Part shown: in pieces, positions 57,435 through 64,000 of the stretch | Layout: every line of letters starts with the position of its first letter | How positions within the stretch are numbered: position 1 is the first letter of the stretch | Assembly: GCA_028868735.1 (NCBI GenBank) | Contig: JAGWTW010000007.1 | Coordinates: 1-64,000, forward strand | Direction: 5' to 3' | DNA: 64,000 bases | From: Hyphomicrobiales bacterium | GTDB taxonomy: Bacteria; Pseudomonadota; Alphaproteobacteria; Rhizobiales; Beijerinckiaceae | Position numbers and translations under genes: made by a program | The notes under the pieces: generated by a model | What the model was told of the DNA's origin: nothing | Databases searched by the model: none | What the model saw: only the letters and a program-made list of their open reading frames with translations

Positions 57435-58394
57435 ATGGCGCAAGGAAAGCCGGGCCGCGGGCGCATCTACAATTCGATTACCGAGACGATTGGCGACACG
57501 CCGATCGTTCGGCTCGACCGTCTGGCCAAGGAGAAGGGGATAAAGGCGAACCTTCTCGCCAAGCTCGAGTTCTTCAATCCAATCTCGAGCGTCAAGGACC
57601 GCATCGGCGTCAATATGGTGGCTGCGATGGAGGCTGCGGGCCGGATCACGCCAGGAAAGTCCGTCCTTATCGAACCGACATCAGGCAATACCGGCATAGC
57701 GCTGGCGTTCGTCGCTGCGGCGCGCGGCTACCGCCTCATATTGGTCATGCCCGAGTCGATGTCGATCGAACGGCGAAAGATGCTTGCTTTGCTGGGCGCC
57801 GAGCTTGAACTCACGCCTGCCGCGCAGGGAATGAAGGGCGCCATCGCCAAGGCCGAGGAGCTGGCAAAGACCATTCCCGGAGCCGTCATTCCCCAGCAAT
57901 TCGAAAATCCGGCCAATCCTGAAATCCATCGACGGACGACCGCGGAGGAAATTTGGAACGACACGGACGGAAAGGTCGACGTCTTCGTGTCCGGGGTCGG
58001 AACCGGCGGTACGATTACGGGGGTCGGTCAAGTGCTGAAGCCGCGCAACCCCGATCTCAGGGTTATCGCCGTCGAGCCCGAGGATTCCCCAGTCCTATCC
58101 GGCGGGCAGGCCGGTCCGCACAAGATACAAGGTATTGGGGCAGGGTTCGTCCCAGCTGTCATGGATCGCTCGATCGTCGACGAAGTCGTCAAGGTCAGCA
58201 ATCAGGCCGCCTTCGACACGGCCAGGCTCGTCGCTCGGCTGGAAGGCGTGCCTGTCGGCATTTCGTCCGGCGCGGCTTTGGCCGCCGCCATCGAGGTCGG
58301 GGCGCGGCCGGGGATGCAAGGCAAGAATATCGTTGTGATCATTCCGTCCTTCGCCGAACGTTATCTGTCGACGGCGCTGTTCGAAGGTCTATAA
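57435..58394 (+). CDS. cysK: cysteine synthase A (O-acetylserine sulfhydrylase)
   Basis: CysK makes cysteine from O-acetylserine and sulfide with PLP. The 319-residue protein has the PLP lysine in [14 protein letters not shown] near residue 50, the substrate loop [12 protein letters not shown], and the phosphate-binding [13 protein letters not shown] near residues 183-195. [13 protein letters not shown] is the CysK-type segment. The ATG at 57435 has GGGAG upstream. It appears to be a single gene, 50 bp before a TTG-started crotonase. Confidence 0.96.
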   Translation: MAQGKPGRGRIYNSITETIGDTPIVRLDRLAKEKGIKANLLAKLEFFNPISSVKDRIGVNMVAAMEAAGRITPGKSVLIEPTSGNTGIALAFVAAARGYRLILVMPESMSIERRKMLALLGAELELTPAAQGMKGAIAKAEELAKTIPGAVIPQQFENPANPEIHRRTTAEEIWNDTDGKVDVFVSGVGTGGTITGVGQVLKPRNPDLRVIAVEPEDSPVLSGGQAGPHKIQGIGAGFVPAVMDRSIVDEVVKVSNQAAFDTARLVARLEGVPVGISSGAALAAAIEVGARPGMQGKNIVVIIPSFAERYLSTALFEGL

Positions 58395-58443
58395 GGTCGG
58401 CGCAAACGGGCCGACGCTCGGTCTACGCCTGACGGAGGGGTCC

Positions 58444-59217
58444 TTGGACTTCAGCAACATAATCGTCGAGACGCACGGCGCGGTCGGCCTCGTGCGTCTC
58501 AATCGGCCGCAAGCTCTCAATGCCCTGAATTCCGAGCTGATCGCCGAGTTGAACGCCGCGCTCGCTGCATTCGAAAAAAACGATGGCGTCGGCTGCACGG
58601 TCATTACGGGGTCGGCTAAGGCCTTTGCGGCCGGCGCGGACATCAAGGAGATGCTGCCGAAGTCCTATATGGACGCGTATCTGGAAGACTTCATTTCGTC
58701 GTGGGAGCAGGTTTCGCGCATGCGCAAACCTCTGATCGCTGCAGTCGCTGGATTTGCGCTCGGCGGTGGTTGCGAGCTTGCGATGATGTGCGACTTCATC
58801 ATCGCCGCGGATACGGCGAAGTTCGGCCAACCGGAAATCAAGCTCGGCGTGATGCCGGGCGTTGGCGGAACGCAGCGATTGACCCGGTTCGTCGGTAAGT
58901 CGAAAGCGATGGATATGTGTCTCACCGGGCGCATGATGGACGCTGCCGAAGCGGAACGGTCCGGGCTCGTATCCCGTATCGTGCCGGCCGAAAGCCTCGT
59001 CGGGGAAGCGTTGAAGGCGGCAGCGGTGATCGCGGGGTTCTCGCGTCCCTCCGTTATGATGACAAAGGAAACCGTCAATCGTTCGTACGAAACCACCCTG
59101 GCTGAGGGCATCCGGTTCGAGCGGCGTGTATTCCATTCCATGTTCGCATTAGAGGACAAGGCCGAAGGCATGGCCGCTTTTGTCGAGAAGCGAGCGCCAA
59201 GGTTCCGGAATCGCTAG
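58444..59217 (+). CDS. enoyl-CoA hydratase
   Basis: This 257-residue crotonase has all canonical features of an enoyl-CoA hydratase: oxyanion hole [11 protein letters not shown] and [14 protein letters not shown], both catalytic glutamates ([20 protein letters not shown] and the helix with [12 protein letters not shown]), and the C-terminal [20 protein letters not shown]. The start is TTG 58444 with GGAGG 5 nt upstream. Its position just before rpsT and dnaA is a standard Rhizobiales arrangement. Substrate chain length is likely short, but not shown by sequence. Confidence 0.92.
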   Translation: MDFSNIIVETHGAVGLVRLNRPQALNALNSELIAELNAALAAFEKNDGVGCTVITGSAKAFAAGADIKEMLPKSYMDAYLEDFISSWEQVSRMRKPLIAAVAGFALGGGCELAMMCDFIIAADTAKFGQPEIKLGVMPGVGGTQRLTRFVGKSKAMDMCLTGRMMDAAEAERSGLVSRIVPAESLVGEALKAAAVIAGFSRPSVMMTKETVNRSYETTLAEGIRFERRVFHSMFALEDKAEGMAAFVEKRAPRFRNR

Positions 59218-59346
59218 GCTTTCAGGGTCCTGTTGACGCCTGCCGGATTCCTGATATGAAACCGCCGTCGCCCGGCCTACCCGTTAGAGCCGGGCTCAGT
59301 CATTCGGCACCCGGCGGCGCTCAGCGCCCCCTTCAAGGACATACAA

Positions 59347-59613
59347 ATGGCTAATACCAGCTCGGCCAAAAAGGCCGTTCGCAAGATCGCCCGCCGCACC
59401 GCTGTGCGCCGCGCGCGCCGCGGCCAGATGCGCACGTATCTGCGCAAGGTCGAAGAGGCGATCGATAGCGGCGACCAGGCGGCGGCGGCGGCGGCGCTGA
59501 CCAATGCGGCGCCGATGGTGATGCGGGCCGCGCAAAAGGGCATCGTTCACAAGAACACGGCGTCGCGAAAGGTATCGCGCCTCACGGCGCGCGTGAAAGC
59601 GATGGCGCAGTGA
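59347..59613 (+). CDS. rpsT: 30S ribosomal protein S20
   Basis: S20 is a small three-helix protein that binds 16S rRNA helices 9 and 44. The 88-residue protein is very rich in lysine, arginine and alanine: [17 protein letters not shown] at the start, the central [19 protein letters not shown], and the end [20 protein letters not shown] are the family signatures. The ATG at 59347 follows AAGGA. A strong terminator follows it, so it ends its transcript; 130 bp separate it from the upstream crotonase. Confidence 0.97.
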   Translation: MANTSSAKKAVRKIARRTAVRRARRGQMRTYLRKVEEAIDSGDQAAAAAALTNAAPMVMRAAQKGIVHKNTASRKVSRLTARVKAMAQ

Positions 59614-59638
59614 ACGTCCATTGCACTGAGAATCTCCG

Positions 59639-59663
59639 AGAGCCGGCTCGCGCCGGCTCTTTT
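59639..59663 (+). terminator. Rho-independent terminator after rpsT
   Basis: A 9-bp inverted repeat, AGAGCCGGC / GCCGGCTCT, has a 4-nt TCGC loop and is followed by TTTTC. The stem is GC-rich and begins 26 bp after the rpsT stop. It separates rpsT from the dnaA upstream region. Confidence 0.9.
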
Positions 59664-59704
59664 CATTTCTGCATTGAAACAGCCACTGTCAGCGTCACGC
59701 CACA

Positions 59705-59720
59705 TTAACAATTTATTTAC
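59705..59720 (+). promoter_or_regulatory. near-match to a CtrA binding site upstream of dnaA
   Basis: The sequence TTAA-N7-TTTAC matches the alphaproteobacterial CtrA consensus TTAA-N7-TTAAC with one mismatch. It lies in an AT-rich segment about 670 bp before the dnaA start. In Caulobacter CtrA restrains replication initiation, so a site near dnaA would make sense, but the match is imperfect and the distance is long. Confidence 0.25.
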
Positions 59721-59778
59721 ACCTTTATGCGGGCGCTCATTCGATTTCTCGCGATTTCAAAGATTTGTCGTTAAAGCG

Positions 59779-59904
59779 GAATCCCGCGCCTATTGACTCG
59801 CAGTTCTCGATGGCTCGGCGCCGGCTGGCTCATGTGTGAAGCGGCGCGGCATAGCTCGAAACGTCATAGCGCAGTGCTCTAGGAATCAGCTTGTTAGACG
59901 AATC
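59779..59904. promoter_or_regulatory. cluster of GANTC (CcrM) methylation sites upstream of dnaA
   Basis: Four GANTC sites, at 59779 (GAATC), 59795 (GACTC), 59883 (GAATC) and 59900 (GAATC), lie within 126 bp. About 0.5 would be expected in random sequence of equal base composition. A fifth (GAGTC) lies at 60301. GANTC is the target of the cell-cycle adenine methyltransferase CcrM, whose hemimethylation state controls dnaA and other promoters in Caulobacter. Function here is inferred. Confidence 0.4.
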
Positions 59905-60392
59905 AATGAGCTAACGCGCAACCGCAGTGACGATTTTGCGACACAGACTTCTTGCTGGCCAAATCTGCGGTCGCTACTCTCCAGCCGCTGAGGGAATTCA
60001 CGACAGTCTTGAGGCGATCGATGCGCTGTAGGGTTGAAGCGCCTTGAAGCTGAATTGCGTTTTGATGCGTGTTTGTGATCTCGCGTCTCGAAGTTCGGAA
60101 AGGCGGTCGATGGCGCTGCGCCGGACTTTGGCTTTGACATGCGTCGATCGAGGGGAGCGGGTAGTGCGGAACGGGGCCAGGTCATTCAGCTTTGATCGAT
60201 TTGACGGCGACGCCGTCGGACATTCGATCGAGACCTATCGCAATTCGGAATGCGTCGGCCGATCTAGCACGCTCGGTACGACCGCCGGTTAGGCGATCCC
60301 GAGTCTCTTTTTTCTCGACATCTGAAATGCAACGCCTACGCCAACGAGATTGGCGCAGGACGGTTGCTTATTGCCGAAAGAACGCAAAATCC

Positions 60393-61883
60393 ATGGCACA
60401 GGTCAATCCGCTGATGCGACGCGCCGAAGCTGCAAAAGAAGAGAATTTGTCGATGGACGATGGTTGGAAACGCGTGTGCCGGCGCTTGCGTGCAGAGCTG
60501 GGCGACGCGAAGTTCGACTCCTGGTTCGGCCGGATCGAACTCGACAGGGTCGACGGACGGGCCGCTTTCCTTTCGGTTCCTACGAAATTTCTGAAAAGCT
60601 GGATTCAACTTCACTATCTGGACCGGATACGTGCGATCTGCGCAACCGAGATGCCGGAGGTCGTCGAGATCGATATTCGCGTCCGCTCGTCGACCCGCGC
60701 GCCCTTGCGCGCACCGCGCAACGAAGCCCCTGTTGTGCGCGGCGGCGACCGCGCCGCATCGGGCGGCGCCGACGAGATGAAAATACCGCCGCGCCGGCAT
60801 CCGACACAAAGCGCGGAGACGGAAGATTTAAATTCGCTCGGAGGCTCGCCGCTTGATCGCAGGATGACGTTCGACAGCTTCGTTGTCGGCGAATCCAACA
60901 AACTTGCGCACGCAGCTTCGCAGCGCATCGCCAAGGCTGCGGCCGGAGATCCCGCGGAATTCAATCCGCTCTATCTGCATTCCAACGTCGGGCTCGGCAA
61001 AACGCACCTCATTCAAGCGATCGCCCAGGGAGCGGAGGCGGCGGGCCGCAAGGTCGTATACCTGACGGCGGAAAAATTCATGTACGGATTCGTCGCATCC
61101 CTGAAAAGCCATACGGCGATTGCATTCAAGGAAAGCTTGCGATCGATCGATCTCCTTATCATCGACGACGTGCAATTCCTCAACGGCAAGATCATCCAGC
61201 AGGAGTTTGGCCACGTTCTCAACTCGCTGCTCGATTCGACGCGGCAGGTTGTCGTGGCTGCCGATCGAGCGCCGTTGGAGCTCGAAAGTCTCGACGAAAG
61301 AATCAAATCGAGGCTCGGCGGCGGTCTCTGTATCGAACTCAAATCCTTCGACGAGCAGTTGCGCCTGTCGATCCTCGAGTCCAGGGTCGGTCTGGCGAAA
61401 CGAAAGCAGCCTTGTTTCGTCGTACCGGACAGCGTTCTTCGCTATGTGGCGCGCACCATCGACACGAATGGACGAGATCTCGAAGGCGCCGTCAATCGCA
61501 TGCTGGCGCATGTGACGCTCACAGCAGCGCCTCTTACGGTCGAAAGCACCGAAGCCGTCATTCGTGATCTGGTTCGTTCAAGGGACCCGAAAAAGGTCAA
61601 GATCGAGGACATACAGAAACTCGTGGCGAACCATTATAACGTCAGCCGCGCGGACCTGTTGTCGTCGCGTCGTACCGCGTCGGTGGTGCGACCGCGGCAG
61701 ATAGCGATGTTTCTCTCGAAAGTGCTCACGCCGCGTTCACTTCCCGAGATCGGTCGACGATTTGGCGGCCGGGACCACACGACTGTTCTTCACGCCGTAC
61801 GAAAAATCGAGGGGCTTTCTTCGACCGATCAATCGCTCGCACAGGATCTCGAATTTCTGAAGCGAATGCTCACCGAAATTTGA
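60393..61883 (+). CDS. dnaA: chromosomal replication initiator protein DnaA
   Basis: DnaA is the AAA+ initiator that opens the origin. The 496-residue protein has an N-terminal domain I (WKRVCRRLRAELGDAKFDSWF), a variable linker, and the AAA+ core with Walker A SNVGLGKTHLIQAI, Walker B LLIIDDVQFLNGK, and sensor 1 VVVAADRAP. Domain IV has the diagnostic DNA-binding stretch GGRDHTTVLHAVRKI near residues 460-475. I chose the ATG at 60393; the frame is open to 60192 but that part has no homology. The gene stands alone, ending 11 bp from the convergent kinase gene; dnaN is not downstream. Confidence 0.97.
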   Translation: MAQVNPLMRRAEAAKEENLSMDDGWKRVCRRLRAELGDAKFDSWFGRIELDRVDGRAAFLSVPTKFLKSWIQLHYLDRIRAICATEMPEVVEIDIRVRSSTRAPLRAPRNEAPVVRGGDRAASGGADEMKIPPRRHPTQSAETEDLNSLGGSPLDRRMTFDSFVVGESNKLAHAASQRIAKAAAGDPAEFNPLYLHSNVGLGKTHLIQAIAQGAEAAGRKVVYLTAEKFMYGFVASLKSHTAIAFKESLRSIDLLIIDDVQFLNGKIIQQEFGHVLNSLLDSTRQVVVAADRAPLELESLDERIKSRLGGGLCIELKSFDEQLRLSILESRVGLAKRKQPCFVVPDSVLRYVARTIDTNGRDLEGAVNRMLAHVTLTAAPLTVESTEAVIRDLVRSRDPKKVKIEDIQKLVANHYNVSRADLLSSRRTASVVRPRQIAMFLSKVLTPRSLPEIGRRFGGRDHTTVLHAVRKIEGLSSTDQSLAQDLEFLKRMLTEI

Positions 61884-61894
61884 GTCGGCGCCGC

Positions 61895-62893
61895 TCAGAT
61901 CGCTGATTGCGCCAACAGATCGGCGAGCGATCGCGCCGGGCGTGCGCCGATGTGCTGAATGACTTCGGCGGCCGCTAATGCGCCGATAGCCGCGCACTGT
62001 TCGAGCGATTTTCCACGCGCAAGTCCGAACAGGGCGCCAGCCGCAAACAAGTCGCCGGCGCCCGTTGTATCGATCAATTGCTCGATCGGCGCCGACGGGA
62101 CGGCAATCGAAGCGCCATGGTCGACCACGAGGCACCCTTCGGCAGACCGCGTCACGAATGACAGAAGGCGCTCCTTTCGAAGCGCGTTCACGGCCGTCTC
62201 GAAATCAGACGTCTGATAGAGCGCGTGCAGCTCACTTTCGTTGGCGAAAACAATATCGATCACGCCCGTTCGAATTAGCTCTAGAAATTCGTCTCTGTAG
62301 CGATCGACGCAGAATGAATCGGAAAGCGTCAACGCGACCCTGGCGCCGGCTGCGTGGGCGGCCTGCGAGGCTTGTCGAAAGGCCTCCTTCGCTTGGGGAG
62401 GATCCCACAGGTATCCCTCAAGATACACGATGTGCGCATCCGCGATCAGCGCAGCGTCGATGTCGAGCGGACCAAGCTCGACGCAAGCCCCGAGATAGGT
62501 CGACATGGTTCGCTCGCCGTCAGGCGTTACGAGTACGAGGCAGCGCGCGGTCGGCGCTCCGCTTGTCGCAGCGGGGGTTGGAAAATGGACGCCCACAGCT
62601 CCGATATCGTGCCGAAATGCGCTACCCGGCTCGTCGTTCCTGACCTTGCCGATGAAAGCGGCGCGGCCGCCGAGACTGGCAAGACCGACCATAGTGTTTG
62701 CGGCCGAGCCTCCGGATGCAACGGTGGCTGATCCCATCGATTGGTACAGGCGCGCGGCTGCCTGCTCGTCGATCAGCGTCATACCGCCCTTGCGAATGCC
62801 ATTGGCAACGAGAAAGTCGTCCTCCGCGCGCGCGATCACGTCGACAATCGCGTTGCCGATGCCCACGACATCGAACTTCGGGCTACGGGTCAT
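61895..62893 (-). CDS. adenosine kinase-like PfkB-family kinase
   Basis: This 332-residue ribokinase-family protein is usually annotated as adenosine kinase in Rhizobiales. It has GIGNAIVDVIARAEDDFL at the start, the substrate motif ASGGSAANTMVGLASLGG near residue 59, FANESELHALY, and the C-terminal catalytic DTTGAGDLFAAGALFGLARG near residue 276. The ATG at 62893 follows CGGAG. It lies downstream of the XRE-smr-mltA group on the same strand (21 bp) and is convergent with dnaA. Adenosine versus a sugar as substrate cannot be decided from sequence alone. Confidence 0.88.
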   Translation of the reverse strand: MTRSPKFDVVGIGNAIVDVIARAEDDFLVANGIRKGGMTLIDEQAAARLYQSMGSATVASGGSAANTMVGLASLGGRAAFIGKVRNDEPGSAFRHDIGAVGVHFPTPAATSGAPTARCLVLVTPDGERTMSTYLGACVELGPLDIDAALIADAHIVYLEGYLWDPPQAKEAFRQASQAAHAAGARVALTLSDSFCVDRYRDEFLELIRTGVIDIVFANESELHALYQTSDFETAVNALRKERLLSFVTRSAEGCLVVDHGASIAVPSAPIEQLIDTTGAGDLFAAGALFGLARGKSLEQCAAIGALAAAEVIQHIGARPARSLADLLAQSAI

Positions 62894-62914
62894 TGCATTC
62901 TCCGAATCGTTGAA

Positions 62915-63298
62915 CTAATCGCCGGTCTGCGGCTTCGATTTCGCAAGCGCCTGCTCTACGACGTTCGTGAGCTTCATAAAATCCTCGCGCCCGAGTTTTT
63001 CGATCGACTTCGCCAACAGATTTGCAAATTCCGTCGCTTCAGGGATCGAGCCTGCGGTGTTGAGCTTGACGCGCGGATCCGAGGTCTGTGCAAGCCGGCA
63101 CAACGCCTCCGCCTCATCCCAGATCACGTTGAAATACGAGATGATGCGCTGGACGAGAAACCATGTGGGCGCGCCGCGCTTTCCATGTTCGAGCGCGGAC
63201 AGATACGCGGACGACACCCCGAGCGCCGTCGCCATTTCCTTGAGCGTGATGCCGCGTTCGGCGCGCATCTCGCGCATCTTGAGGCCAAACGGGGTCAA
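62915..63298 (-). CDS. small XRE-family helix-turn-helix protein (coupled to smr)
   Basis: This 127-residue protein starts TPFGLKMREMRAERGITLKE and has an XRE helix-turn-helix with ATALGVSSAYLSALEHGKRG, followed by QRIISYFNVIWDEAEALCRLAQ and an acidic or amphipathic C-terminal part that may dimerise. The start is TTG 63298; GGAGG lies 6 nt upstream and the codon overlaps the smr stop (TTGA). The gene order mltA-smr-XRE is conserved in Rhizobiales. Targets are unknown; its coupling to an Smr nuclease and a murein transglycosylase is unexplained. Confidence 0.84.
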   Translation of the reverse strand: MTPFGLKMREMRAERGITLKEMATALGVSSAYLSALEHGKRGAPTWFLVQRIISYFNVIWDEAEALCRLAQTSDPRVKLNTAGSIPEATEFANLLAKSIEKLGREDFMKLTNVVEQALAKSKPQTGD

Positions 63299-63834
63299 CG
63301 CCCCCCTCCGCGCCGCAGCTGCACGTAAAGCGCGCCCGCACCGCCATGCGTTCGGTCGGCCTCGCCGAAGGCGGCGACCAGGTGCCGCAATCGCGGATCG
63401 CTCAACCACATCGGGGTCTGCCGCTTGAGCGGTCCGACTTCGCCGTCCCCAGCGCCTTTTCCCTTGCCAGTCACAATGAGCACGGTCCGTGCGCCGCGCG
63501 CCTGCGCCTGAGTAAGAAACGCAGCGAGGTGAACGTGCGCTTCGGCCAGTCTGTATCCGTGCAGATCAAGTCTGGCGTCTATTTCCAGCCGGCCCTTCTT
63601 CAATTTGCGCTTCACCATAGGATGGATCGCCGCAGGCGCGGGCCTATGGACCTGCTGATTTCTTCCGACGGAGACAGGCTGCCGATGGGCGGCCGTCATC
63701 GCCGTCTTTGGCGATGTCGGCGCATGGGGCAGCTTGCGCCACGGCCGGATGTTGGCGGTTACAAATCGCCAGAGCTCGAGCTCCTCGATCGTAAGATCGC
63801 GCAATCCGCTCCGTCGCGCATCCATTTTGGTCAT
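63295..63834 (-). CDS. Smr/MutS2-type nuclease domain protein
   Basis: This 179-residue protein has a disordered, proline-rich N-terminal half and a C-terminal Smr domain: DARLDLHGYRLAEAHVHLAAFL (LDLHG motif), then VLIVTGKGKGAG (the TGxG motif), and ending HGGAGALYVQLRR. Smr domains in MutS2 and stand-alone proteins nick DNA or RNA. The start ATG 63834 overlaps the mltA stop (ATGA) and the stop overlaps the XRE TTG start. Alternative ATG 63825 is possible. It probably belongs to one operon of mltA, smr and XRE, with the kinase behind. Confidence 0.9.
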   Translation of the reverse strand: MTKMDARRSGLRDLTIEELELWRFVTANIRPWRKLPHAPTSPKTAMTAAHRQPVSVGRNQQVHRPAPAAIHPMVKRKLKKGRLEIDARLDLHGYRLAEAHVHLAAFLTQAQARGARTVLIVTGKGKGAGDGEVGPLKRQTPMWLSDPRLRHLVAAFGEADRTHGGAGALYVQLRRGGGR

Positions 63835-64000
63835 TTCGGTACGAAGGCAATGAAATCGGCGGGGTGCCGAATCTTGCCTGCAATCTCGCCTGCCGCGGAG
63901 CCCGAGCCAATAAAAATATCTGCGCGCGCGGGGCCCACAATCGCAGACCCGGTGTCCTGCCCGATCATCAATCCTGCGAGACGCCCCGGTTCAAATCCCG
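63831..64000 (-). CDS. mltA: murein transglycosylase A, C-terminal end (cut by window edge)
   Basis: These are the last 55 residues of a lytic transglycosylase of the MltA family, which cleaves the glycan strand of peptidoglycan to give 1,6-anhydromuropeptides. The visible part, GLMIGQDTGSAIVGPARADI followed by FIGSGSAAGEIAGKI, is the 3D domain at the end of MltA; one of its aspartates is the catalytic residue in the family. The C terminus reads HPADFIAFVPK before TGA. The N-terminal part lies beyond the window. Its stop overlaps the smr start. Confidence 0.88.
   Translation of the reverse strand, partial: GFEPGRLAGLMIGQDTGSAIVGPARADIFIGSGSAAGEIAGKIRHPADFIAFVPK

Larger units (their letters stand above)
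59664..60392 (+). other. long non-coding region upstream of dnaA
   Basis: These 729 bp are the longest gene-free stretch in the window. No convincing gene is visible: short frames (for example at 60044-60292 and 59886-60185) lack recognisable proteins and ribosome binding sites. The first 60 bp are AT-rich (about 59701-59729). GANTC sites occur at 59779, 59795, 59883, 59900 and 60301. No clear 9-mer DnaA boxes matching TTATCCACA were found; TTATTTACA near 59713 has two mismatches. Promoter, regulatory RNA or part of a replication-control region are all possible. Confidence 0.6.

Noticed and set aside
60044-60292. Small open frame of 82 codons in the dnaA upstream region
   Set aside because: It has no ribosome binding site, no recognisable motif and no obvious coding bias. 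The same applies to the 99-codon minus-strand frame at 59886-60185.
59700-60392. Chromosomal origin (oriC) next to dnaA
   Set aside because: No cluster of DnaA boxes matching TTATCCACA was found, only one two-mismatch site. In many Rhizobiales the origin lies near hemE rather than dnaA. A GC-skew calculation over the whole genome would decide.

Overview
The window is a gene-dense, GC-rich stretch of bacterial chromosome. It carries about 60 protein genes, one tRNA gene, two clear intrinsic terminators, and no insertion sequence, prophage or CRISPR array. Gene content and order point to an alphaproteobacterium of the order Hyphomicrobiales (Rhizobiales), possibly near the Beijerinckiaceae/Methylocystaceae. 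The supporting blocks are hisB-DUF2628-hisH-hisA-hisF/E-coaA facing hslVU, miaB-phoH-ybeY-corC-lnt-XRE-metK-trmB, ubiE-ubiB-coaBC-dut, crotonase-rpsT-dnaA, mltA-smr-XRE, a RegB/RegA pair, MmcB and an FzlA-like GST. The species cannot be named from this sequence.

Layout. Positions 1-4.2 kb hold lipid and redox metabolism genes: a partial acyl-CoA dehydrogenase, a Bcr/CflA exporter coupled to an SDR, a crotonase and a SpeE-like protein. Positions 4.2-9.7 kb hold recF-recQ-gyrB on the minus strand. Positions 9.8-18.1 kb hold central carbon metabolism and tRNA modification: a PfkB kinase, a MaeB-type malic enzyme, an epimerase-like SDR, QueG, the FzlA-like GST and malate synthase G. Positions 18.1-27.4 kb form an accessory catabolic stretch: an IorA/IorB-type molybdenum hydroxylase, nitronate monooxygenase with a TetR regulator divergent from a thiolase, an LhgO-like FAD enzyme, tRNA-Ser(GGA), RidA, MoeB and a DsbA-fold isomerase.

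Positions 27.5-33 kb hold BipA, the redox two-component system RegB/RegA, MmcB and an orphan polyamine-type binding protein. Positions 33-39.5 kb hold coaA, the histidine genes and hslVU. Positions 39.5-51.4 kb form a long plus-strand series of translation, tRNA-modification, ribosome-maturation and envelope genes, many joined by 4-nt overlaps. Positions 51.4-64 kb hold a YgjP-like metallopeptidase, mutM, ubiquinone genes, coaBC-dut, cysK, a crotonase, rpsT, the longest non-coding stretch (about 730 bp), dnaA, a PfkB/adenosine kinase, and a small XRE regulator coupled to smr and mltA.

I found no clearly new multigene system. The most unusual item is an uninterrupted HisF-HisE fusion (34032-35123). 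It joins the enzyme for the second step of histidine synthesis to the cyclase subunit of a later step. Secondary points are a local cluster of GANTC (CcrM) sites and a near-CtrA site upstream of dnaA, recQ placed between recF and gyrB, candidate operator palindromes near the TetR/thiolase pair and metK, and several tail-to-tail gene pairs whose stop codons touch or overlap.
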